This document shows, one piece after another, positions 1-6,900 of a stretch of DNA of 9,257 nucleotides (the stretch's first letter is position 1; every line of letters begins with the position of its first letter). The stretch lies in contig CAYLZN010000234.1 of assembly GCA_964387935.1 (NCBI GenBank), positions 1 through 9,257 on the forward strand, in the 5' to 3' direction. A program made the position numbers and the translations under genes. Origin of the DNA: CAYLZN01 sp964387935. Lineage in GTDB: Bacteria > Acidobacteriota > Vicinamibacteria > Vicinamibacterales > JAFNAJ01. The notes below the pieces were generated by a model. That model did no database searches. It was not told where the DNA came from and worked only from the letters and a program-made list of their open reading frames with translations.

Positions 1-140
1 TCGAGGAGCGCCCGCAGCCGTTCGAATTCCGCGCGCGCGACCGCGCGGCCGAACCTGGTGCGCTGATAATACCGCCGGGCCGGACCGCCGCCCGCATCGT
101 CCTTCGGCGTCGATTCGGTGACCAGGCCTTCGTCCACCAT
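1..140 (-). pseudogene. PadR-type winged-helix regulator, C-terminal part only
   Basis: Translating the minus strand from the ATG at 140 gives a chain that opens with MVDEGLVTES, continues through a GGGPARRYYQRT stretch and FGRAVARAEFERLRALL, and runs off the left edge. This is the recognition-helix end, the wing (…RRYYxxT…G) and the start of the C-terminal helix of PadR-family repressors. A complete PadR protein has roughly 40-50 residues before this point (helices 1 and 2), but in this frame a stop lies only 12 codons upstream (177-179), so the first half of the DNA-binding domain is absent. In another frame just upstream a GEG-containing peptide resembles the segment PadR proteins carry before the recognition helix, which would fit a small deletion with frameshift; this is weak. 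It lies 61 nt downstream of the radical SAM gene on the same strand. Family fairly sure, broken state likely but not proven because the rest is off-window. Confidence 0.5.
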
Positions 141-201
141 CCTCGCGAGCCCGCGCCTTCGCCCACCCTTGGCGCTTCAATGTTCCTCGGAAGCTCCGTC
201 G

Positions 202-1602
202 TCACAGGTCTTCGAACGGCGCGACCGCGCCGCTGCTCCGGTGCGCGCGCGCCATCATGAGCATGTCCCGAACCGCGCCTGCGGCGAGCCTTGGGAAATG
301 GCGTTTCAATGCATAGCGCGGCCGGTAGAGGCCCAGCCGGGCGACGGCCCGCCACAGGATGCGGCGGTAGGAGCGGCGCATGAGCCGGTACAGCTCACGT
401 TCCGGGAGCCTGGTCGGGACGACGTAGTGCGCGAGGTCGTACAGCTCCCGATGCTGCGTGCGGACACGGCCCCGCTCGGCGGCATGCAGATCCGTGCCCG
501 GGAGGGGCGTGAGGGGGGTGAGCTCGGCGAGGACGATGTTCGGGCGCGTGCGCAGGTAGTCGTCGATCCGCTCGAAATCCGCCTCGGTGAAGTCCGGCAT
601 CACCACGAAGCCGGCGCTCACGCCGATGCCGCACCGCTCCAGGATCCGAATGGCCCGCTCATTGAGCTCCGCCTGGGCGCGCTTCTCGAGCGTGTGCAGC
701 GTCCCGTCATCGAGTGCCTCCAGCCCGGTCATCACCAGTTCCAGCCCGATCCGACGCCATGCCCGGAACAGCTCGGGGTTCTCCACCACTGAATCCGGGC
801 GGCTGTAGGCGAAGTAGCGCTTCCGGACACCCCGCTCCACGATGAGGTCGTGCAGCCGCGCCATCCGCTTCGGATCGATGAAGGAGTGATCGTCGGCGAA
901 GATCACGAATTCCTCCTCGGTGCGGCTGAGGTCTTCGACGATCAGCTCGGGCGAGCGGGGCACGAACCGCCGCTGCGAGAACTTCTGGCACGAGCAGAAC
1001 GTGCATCCGTAGGAGCAGCCCATCGACGTTTGGACGAGCGCCACCGGAGACTCGAAGAGGAAGAAATACCGGAAGCGGTACTTCGCGGTGAGTGATCGGT
1101 CGGGCAGCGGTTGGTGGTCCAGCGTGGCCGGCACCGGCCGTGGGCGGCTGAACCGGAGCTGCCGGTCCCGCGGCAATGCCAGGCCGGCGATTCCCTCCAG
1201 GCTCTCGCCCCGGCCCCAGTGGTCCACGATCTCGCGGAACGCGGGGACGCCCTCCCCCAGCACGATGGCGTCGATGGAGGGGACATTGAAGTCGTCGGGG
1301 CACAGCGTGGCATGATGACCGCCGACCAGTGTCAGCGTATCGGGCTGGTGCTCCTTGACGCGCTTCAGCACGCGTCGGGCGGTGTAGGTCTGCACGACCT
1401 GGGCGCTGACGCCCACGATGTCGGGACGAAAGCGCCGCAGGGTCCCGTCCAGATCCGTGTCCATCTCCATGTCGAGCAGCTCGACCTCGTGCCCGGGGAC
1501 CGCGGCACCGAGAATCTCCAGGCCCAGCGGTTCCACCTTGGCCACGTACTTGAGACCTATGGTCCGGGCGCCGATGGGTGGATTGACCAGCAGGATTCGC
1601 AT
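202..1602 (-). CDS. Radical SAM protein with cobalamin-binding-type N-terminal domain
   Basis: 466 residues from the ATG at 1602. The N-terminal MRILLVNPP and the PLGLEILGA, PDIVGVSAQV and VGGHHATL segments (about residues 1-160) are a Rossmann-like B12-binding-type domain of class B radical SAM proteins. The CxxxCxxC iron-sulfur motif is C196-C200-C203 (MGCSYGCTFC), followed by barrel features FADD (235-238), a Glu-rich GLEALDDGTL (293-302) and a GFVVMP strand (331-336). I do not see the DxHxxG motif that provides the lower cobalt ligand, so B12 may bind base-off or not at all. The last ~100 residues are Arg-rich, possibly for membrane or substrate contact. Relatives act on hopanoids, tetrapyrroles and membrane lipids, but no substrate can be read from sequence. 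Start choice: a GTG at 1623 has a GGAGG (1628-1632) only 4 nt before it and would add 7 residues; homology begins at 1602. It is transcribed divergently from the lipid-type operon. Confidence 0.88.
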   Translation of the reverse strand: MRILLVNPPIGARTIGLKYVAKVEPLGLEILGAAVPGHEVELLDMEMDTDLDGTLRRFRPDIVGVSAQVVQTYTARRVLKRVKEHQPDTLTLVGGHHATLCPDDFNVPSIDAIVLGEGVPAFREIVDHWGRGESLEGIAGLALPRDRQLRFSRPRPVPATLDHQPLPDRSLTAKYRFRYFFLFESPVALVQTSMGCSYGCTFCSCQKFSQRRFVPRSPELIVEDLSRTEEEFVIFADDHSFIDPKRMARLHDLIVERGVRKRYFAYSRPDSVVENPELFRAWRRIGLELVMTGLEALDDGTLHTLEKRAQAELNERAIRILERCGIGVSAGFVVMPDFTEADFERIDDYLRTRPNIVLAELTPLTPLPGTDLHAAERGRVRTQHRELYDLAHYVVPTRLPERELYRLMRRSYRRILWRAVARLGLYRPRYALKRHFPRLAAGAVRDMLMMARAHRSSGAVAPFEDL

Positions 1603-1709
1603 CGCCTGACCCGTCCTCGCCACGCTGCCTCCGTTGTCATCCGGCCGATTCCGCTGGACGCCAAGACGCTCACCCGCGCGGCGGCACGGTGGCGATTCGC
1701 TGCATGCAG

Positions 1710-1735
1710 GATGAGGGATTCAAGATGAAGGATTC
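1710..1735. repeat. Short tandem direct repeat in the divergent intergenic region
   Basis: GATGAGGGATTC (1710-1721) is followed after two bases by GATGAAGGATTC (1724-1735), 11 of 12 positions identical with a 14-nt period. It sits between the radical SAM start and the reductase start, where a regulator could act on either promoter. It may equally be a chance purine-rich duplication. No binding protein can be assigned. Confidence 0.5.
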
Positions 1736-1749
1736 TACAGGAACGGCAC

Positions 1750-1778
1750 GCGACATCAGAGGATCTCAGGCATAATCT
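1750..1778 (+). promoter_or_regulatory. Weak promoter candidate for the rightward operon
   Basis: The region around 1771-1778 (CATAATCT) is one of the few AT-rich patches and contains CATAAT, a 5/6 match to a -10 hexamer. With TAATCT (1773-1778) read as the -10 element, GCGACA (1750-1755) stands 17 nt upstream and matches 4/6 of TTGACA. Transcription would start near 1783-1786, inside the inverted repeat that follows. Matches are modest and neither register is good at both boxes, so this is only a candidate. Confidence 0.25.
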
Positions 1779-1780
1779 GA

Positions 1781-1802
1781 CGCGGATACGTGGTGATCCG
1801 CG
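1781..1802. promoter_or_regulatory. Perfect inverted repeat, candidate operator or 5'-leader hairpin
   Basis: CGCGGAT (1781-1787) and ATCCGCG (1796-1802) are exact reverse complements separated by 8 nt. The dyad lies 27 nt before the TTG start of the reductase and overlaps or just follows the expected transcription start. It could be a repressor operator, or an RNA hairpin in the leader. No T-run follows, so it is not a standard terminator. A partial PadR-type gene lies in the window, but nothing links it to this site. Confidence 0.4.
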
Positions 1803-1814
1803 GTCCAGACGCGT

Positions 1815-1819
1815 GAGGT
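1815..1819 (+). promoter_or_regulatory. Ribosome binding site that supports a TTG start
   Basis: GAGGT at 1815-1819 lies 9 nt before the TTG at 1829. An in-frame TGA at 1814-1816 leaves only GGT, CCG, GCC and ACC codons before that TTG, so the reductase, whose conserved N-terminal strand begins exactly there, can hardly start anywhere else. Confidence 0.65.
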
Positions 1820-1828
1820 CCGGCCACC

Positions 1829-2800
1829 TTGAAGATCTTCGTCACCGGAGGGAACGGATTCATCGGCTCCGTCGTCGTTCGGAGACTCCTCCAAGCCGGA
1901 CATGACGTGCGGTGCCTCCTGCGTCCGGGCAGCCGTACGGAACGCATCGACGGTCTTCCCCTGGAACGGGTGCGCGGAGACGTTCGCGACGCCGCTTGCG
2001 TCGGGGCTGGAATGACGGGCTGCCACGCAACCATCCACCTTGCGGGTCCCTCTTCCTGGCGGGACATCGGCTCATGTGCCTTGAACGATATCGTCGAAGG
2101 TGGCACGCGAAACGTCCTGCACACCGCCGTCGGGCTGCCGGGACACCGTGTCATTCATGTGTCCAGCGTGGTCGCCGTGAACGGCGCGGACCAGCCGGTC
2201 GTCTTTACCGAGGCATCCCCGTTCACGCTGGACGACCCCCGACTTCGCTACGCCTTTGCCAAGCGCGAAGCAGAGCGGCTGTGCGGCCGCGCGATGGATC
2301 TGGGTGCGGCCGTCGTCATCGTCAACCCCGCGGAAGTGTACGGGCCTGCCGACACTTCCCTGGTGACCGCGGGCAACCTGGTCCAGTTCGCGCGTTCCAA
2401 TCCCGTGCTGGTATGTCCTGGGGGCACCAGCGTGGTCCACGTGGACGACGTCGCGACGGGGATCGTCGCTGCGCTGACCAGGGGCCGTCCGGGAGAGCGA
2501 TACATCCTGGGTGGCGAGAACCTCACGCTTCGGCGACTGGCGGAACTCTGCCTGGAACTGGCCGGCCTCCGGCGAAGGATCGTGACGTTGCCGAACCGAA
2601 TCGTTCGCCTGATGACCGGGGTCGCGACAGGCCTTCGACTTCCGTTACCGTATGACGCCAACGTGATTCCCTATGCCACGCGGTACTGGTTCGTGGACAG
2701 TTCGAAGGCGAAGAGCGACCTCGGCGTCAAGTTCCGGGACGCGCGCGCGACGCTGGCGCCAACCATGGCCTGGTTGCGGGACGTGGGACATCTCGCATGA
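1829..2800 (+). CDS. Extended SDR / NAD-dependent epimerase-family reductase, possible keto-lipid reductase
   Basis: 323 residues, a usual length for extended short-chain dehydrogenases. It starts at a TTG and opens directly with the beta-strand plus nucleotide-binding motif TGGNGFIG (residues 6-13). Further family marks are ATIHLAG (67-73), HVSS with the active-site Ser (S112 or S113), the catalytic pair Y141/K145 in YAFAKREAER, NPAEVYGP, and VVHVDDVATG. All catalytic residues are present, so it should be active. The family covers sugar epimerases, dihydroflavonol-type reductases and 3-beta-hydroxysteroid-type dehydrogenases. In Caulobacter the ceramide reductase CerR belongs to this superfamily, and here an alpha-oxoamine synthase is encoded downstream, so reduction of the 3-keto group of a long-chain amine or its amide is a reasonable inference. 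It is the first gene of a rightward unit; its stop overlaps the ATG of a small ORF (ATGA at 2797-2800). Confidence 0.87.
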   Translation: MKIFVTGGNGFIGSVVVRRLLQAGHDVRCLLRPGSRTERIDGLPLERVRGDVRDAACVGAGMTGCHATIHLAGPSSWRDIGSCALNDIVEGGTRNVLHTAVGLPGHRVIHVSSVVAVNGADQPVVFTEASPFTLDDPRLRYAFAKREAERLCGRAMDLGAAVVIVNPAEVYGPADTSLVTAGNLVQFARSNPVLVCPGGTSVVHVDDVATGIVAALTRGRPGERYILGGENLTLRRLAELCLELAGLRRRIVTLPNRIVRLMTGVATGLRLPLPYDANVIPYATRYWFVDSSKAKSDLGVKFRDARATLAPTMAWLRDVGHLA

Positions 2801-2991
2801 TGGAGTCCGAACCGATTGCGGGCATGGGCATGACCCGCCTGGTCCCCGTTCCCGGGCGCCTCGAGGGGCAGCCGATCCGCGCCGCCATCGGGGCACCGGC
2901 CGGGGAACTGGGCACGATCGATCCTCGACACCCGTTGTCCGCGCCTCCCGCCGGGCCCGAGCGGCGCCGTGCGGCGCAGGCGGGGGGGTGA
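2797..2991 (+). CDS. Possible 64-residue small protein coupled to its neighbours
   Basis: The ORF begins at an ATG overlapping the reductase stop (ATGA) and ends at a TGA two bases before the ATG of the acyltransferase-like gene, so it exactly fills the only sizable gap in the operon. Fifty-four of its 64 codons end in G or C (about 84%), in keeping with the GC-rich genes around. The peptide is rich in Gly, Pro, Ala and Arg, has no transmembrane segment or Cys, and resembles nothing I recognise. The upstream ribosome binding site is poor, so it would rely on coupling. It may instead be a non-coding spacer in GC-rich DNA, where chance open frames are common. Confidence 0.35.
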   Translation: MMESEPIAGMGMTRLVPVPGRLEGQPIRAAIGAPAGELGTIDPRHPLSAPPAGPERRRAAQAGG

Positions 2992-2993
2992 GC

Positions 2994-3890
2994 ATGCCGC
3001 TGTTTCGGAGGCGGGACGCGGACCTGGTCACCGACCTGAGCGACGTCCGGCGCATCATGCCGTTCGTGATGCGCACACGAAACGAGTCCATTGTTCTTCA
3101 TTCCATGCAATTGGACGTCGGCCCGGCGCGGGCATGGCTGCGCGAGTACAACCGCACGCGCGGAAGGACGCAGCGCGCGACCCTGTTTCACCTGTTTACG
3201 TACGCGTGCGCGAGAGCGCTGCACGAACGACCCGGGCTGAACCGGTTTGTCTCCGGCGGCCGGATCTATCAGCGCCGGGAGGTCTCGATCTCGTTCGCGG
3301 CCAAGAAACGCCTGGTCGAGGACTCCCCATTGGTCACGCTGAAGCTGAAGTTCCCGGCGAACGAGACTTTCGACGATTGCGTGAAACGGATCGTCGACGC
3401 GGTTGAAGCAGGACGCGTTCGGGGGGACACCGCCCTCGATCGCGAGCTCGGCGTGCTGCTGCGCCTGCCCGCGCCGGTGCTGCGGGCGGCCATCACCGCA
3501 GGCCGGTGGCTGGATCGCTGGAACGTGCTGCCGGCGACGTTCCGCGAGCCCGATCCCCTGTTCTGCAGCCTGTTCCTGACCAATGATGGTTCGGTCGGCG
3601 TCAGCAATGCGTTTCACCATCTCTACGAGTACGGCACCTGCAGTCTTTTCGCGGTTCTGGGCAGCGTGGAGAAGACGGTGGTGGCGAATCGCCGCCGCGG
3701 CACGGAGGTGGCCGACGTGCTCGACATCGGCTGGAGCGTCGACGAGCGGATCAGCGATGGCCTCTACTCCGCCCGCTCGTTGCTCACCGTGAAGCGTCTG
3801 GTGGAGAATCCCGCGCGCTACATCGACGGCGTCGACACCGGGGAGGCGGCCCGTGAGTCCACGGTCTCCCCCGGCGAGCCGCAGTCGTGA
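2994..3890 (+). CDS. 2-oxoacid dehydrogenase E2 / CAT-fold acyltransferase-like protein, catalytic His replaced by Glu
   Basis: 298 residues from the ATG at 2994, which stands after a G-rich AGGCGGGGGGG tract. The chain is the catalytic-domain fold of dihydrolipoyl acyltransferases and chloramphenicol acetyltransferase, without lipoyl or peripheral-subunit-binding domains. Visible landmarks are an N-terminal strand/helix region, FHLFTYACARALHERPGLNR (65-84), CSLFLTNDGSVGVSNAFHHL (191-210), aligning with the E2 segment before the active site, and VDERISDGLYSARSL (249-263), aligning with DHRxxDG. The catalytic His of that motif is Glu251, while Asp255 and Gly256 are kept. Either another residue (for example H208 or H209) acts as base, or the protein is a binding or structural homologue. 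In this operon N- or O-acylation of the long-chain amine is the obvious inferred role, a ceramide-synthase-like step. It ends 15 nt before the fusion gene's preferred start. Fold call good, reaction unproven. Confidence 0.75.
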   Translation: MPLFRRRDADLVTDLSDVRRIMPFVMRTRNESIVLHSMQLDVGPARAWLREYNRTRGRTQRATLFHLFTYACARALHERPGLNRFVSGGRIYQRREVSISFAAKKRLVEDSPLVTLKLKFPANETFDDCVKRIVDAVEAGRVRGDTALDRELGVLLRLPAPVLRAAITAGRWLDRWNVLPATFREPDPLFCSLFLTNDGSVGVSNAFHHLYEYGTCSLFAVLGSVEKTVVANRRRGTEVADVLDIGWSVDERISDGLYSARSLLTVKRLVENPARYIDGVDTGEAARESTVSPGEPQS

Positions 3891-3891
3891 C

Positions 3892-3896
3892 GGAGG
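3892..3896 (+). promoter_or_regulatory. Shine-Dalgarno that decides the fusion-gene start
   Basis: GGAGG at 3892-3896 directly abuts the ATG at 3897, a zero-length spacer that does not work normally. The in-frame GTG at 3906 has a 9-nt spacer to the same GGAGG. The GTG is therefore the more likely initiation codon, making the product three residues shorter. Confidence 0.6.
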
Positions 3897-3905
3897 ATGG
3901 TTGTC

Positions 3906-6900
3906 GTGCATCTGGAGCCCTTGCCCGGTACATTCGTCGGTCTCTCCAATCTCGTGGAGCTCCTGTTGCACCGCGCGCGCTGCCAACCGGAAGACACCGC
4001 CTTCACCTACCTGGTCGATGGAGAGAACGAGCAAGTTCATCTGACGTATCGGCAGTTGGATGCTCGAGCGCGGGCGATCGGCGCTTGGCTGGAATCACGC
4101 GATCTGGTGGGCGAGCGGGCGCTGCTGCTCTACCCGGCCGGGTTGGAGTTCGTCGCCGCACTGTTCGGCTGCCTGTATGCGGGCGTGGTCGCCGTGCCGG
4201 TCTATCCGCCGCGGCCGAATCGCTCGCTCCATCGCATCCAGGCGATCGTCGACGACGCCGAGGCCAAGGTCGCGCTGACCACCGAGTTGGTGCGCAACCG
4301 AGTCCTGCCCTGGATCGACGACACGCCCCATCTCCAGCAACTCACCTGGCTGCCGACGTGCCAGGTTCCGCCCGACATGGAGCGCGACTGGTCGATGCCC
4401 GACGTCCACGGCGACACGCTGGCCTTCCTGCAATACACCTCGGGCTCGACCGGCACGCCGAAAGGCGTGGCGCTCACCCATGCCAACCTGATGCACAATT
4501 CGGCCCTGATCTCGCATTCGTTCGAGCACAGGCGCTCGGACACCGGCGTGTTCTGGCTGCCCAGTTATCACGACATGGGGCTGATCGGCGGGATTCTTCA
4601 GCCGCTCTATGTCGGGCGGCCGAACATCCTGCTGTCGCCGATGAGCTTCCTGCAGAAGCCGTACCGATGGCTGTCGGCCATTTCCCGGTTTGGCGGCACC
4701 ACCAGCGGCGGGCCGAACTTCGCCTATGACCTGTGCGTCCGCAAGATCACGCCCGAGCAGCGCAAGACGCTCGATCTGAGCACGTGGCGGGTGGCGTTCA
4801 ACGGGGCGGAGCCGGTCCGGCCGGACACGCTCGACGCGTTTGTCGAGACGTTTGCCCCCTGCGGCTTCCGCCGCGAGGCGTTCTTCCCCTGCTTCGGATT
4901 GGCTGAAGCGACGCTGATTGTCTCCGGCGGCTCCGTCGGCGACCCGCCCGTGGTGCGGACCTTCGACGCCGCGGGGCTGGCGCGCGGCGAGGTGATCGAC
5001 GCCGATCCGGACGCCGAAGGCGTCCGCCCGTTGGTCGGCTGCGGCCGGAACCTGCCCGACCAGAAGATCGTGATCGCCGATCCCGAAAGCCGCCTGCCGT
5101 GTCCCTCCGGTCGAACCGGCGAGATCTGGGTCCGTGGCCCGAGTGTGGCCCAAGGTTATTGGCAGCAGCCGGAGGCCACCGAGGGGACCTTCAACGCGCG
5201 ACTGAAAGACACGAACGAGGGCCCCTTTCTCCGCACGGGCGACTTGGGCTTCCTGCAAGACGGCGAGCTGTTCGTCACCAGCCGCCTCAAGGACCTCATC
5301 ATCGTTCACGGTATGAACTACTACCCGCAGGACATCGAACGCACCGTGCAGGGCAGCCATTCGCGGCTGCGGAGTGATTGCGGCGCCGCGTTCACGGTGG
5401 AGACCCAAGGCTGCGAACGGTTGGTGATCGTGCAAGAGGTCGAGCGGCACAAGCGGTCGGATCTCGGCGGCCTCTTCGACGCGATCCGCCGCGCCGTGGC
5501 CGGCGAACACCAACTGGTCCCGGACGCCATCGTGCTGATTCGGACGGGCAGCGTGCCGAAGACGTCAAGCGGCAAGATTCAGCGGCACGCCTGCCGGGCG
5601 GGCTACCTGGCAGGAACGCTGGACGTGGTCGGGCAATGGCGGGCTGCCGAGGCCCCGGCCCCCATCAACGAACGACTCACGCAACTGGTGGTCGAAGAGA
5701 TACGCCGCGTGGCCAAGGAACGGGCCGACGGCCTGACGCTCGACTCGCCGATCGTCGAGACGGGCATGGACTCGCTGGAGCGGATGGAGATCCTGGCCTC
5801 GCTGGAGGAGAAGTTTGGCGGACGATTCCGCGAGGAAATCCTCCCCGATCTGGAAACCCCGCGGCACGTCGTCGCCGCGGTGGAAAAATATCTGGGCACG
5901 GGGCCTCGTCCCGGGCGAGCCCGCCCCGACGATGGCGAGATTCCGCCGGCCCACTACCGCTTCGACCTGTTCCCCGAGTACCTGCGGTTGCGTACGAGCC
6001 TCGACGCGGCCGCGGCCTCCGGCGTCGAAAATCCATTCTTTGCGACGCATGAAGGCACCACCACCGACCGGACCACCATTGCCGGCCGCGAGTTCATCAA
6101 CTTCTCCAGCGGCAACTACCTGGGGATGTCGGGCGATCCGATGGTCGATGCGGCCGCCAAGGCCGCCATCGATCGCTACGGCACCAGCGCCTCGGCCAGT
6201 CGCCTGGTGTCGGGCCAGAAGGTCATTCACGTGGAACTGGAGCGGGCCCTCACCCGGTTCCTGGGCACGGAAGACACCATCGTTCTGGGAGCCGGACACG
6301 CCACCAATGAAACCGTAATCGGCCACCTGCTCGGCTCCGGCGACCTGATCCTCCATGACGCCCTGGCGCACAGCAGCATCGTCCAGGGCGCCATCCTGTC
6401 CGGGGCCCGACGCAGACCGTTCGCCCACAACGACTGGCAGGCCGTCGACCGGCTGCTGGCGCAGTCCCGCCACGAGTATCGCCGCGTGTTGGTGGCCGTC
6501 GACGGCGTCTACAGCATGGACGGCGACATTGCCCCGCTGCCTCAACTCATCGAGGTGAAGCAGCGGCACAAGGCCCTCTTGTTGGTCGACGAGGCGCACT
6601 CGCTCGGCGTGTTGGGGGCCACGGGCCGCGGCCTGGCCGAGCACTTCAACGTCGATTGGCGCGAGGTCGACATCTGGATGGGCACGCTGAGCAAGGCGCT
6701 GGGCGCAATGGGCGGCTATATTTCCGGCGGCAGGGAACTGGTCGAGTACCTGCGCTACACCGTGCCGGGGTTCGTGTTCGCCACAGCCGTGCCGCCCGCC
6801 ATGGCCGCCGCCGCCCTGGCGGCGCTGACGTTGATCGACGCCGAGCCGGAGCGGGTGGTGCGCCTGCGCGACAACGCCCGGCTGTTCCTCGACCTGGCCC

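Noticed and set aside
2673..2993. Upstream in-frame extension of the acyltransferase-like ORF to an ATG at 2673.
   Set aside because: The extra 107 residues overlap the reductase gene, are Arg/Ser/Gly-rich without structure, and the fold begins after the ATG at 2994.
2727..4040. 437-codon open frame on the minus strand opposite the acyltransferase-like gene.
   Set aside because: It lies antisense to a gene with recognisable fold and motifs; the product is Arg/Gln/His-rich without family resemblance. Long antisense frames are expected in GC-rich codon-biased DNA.
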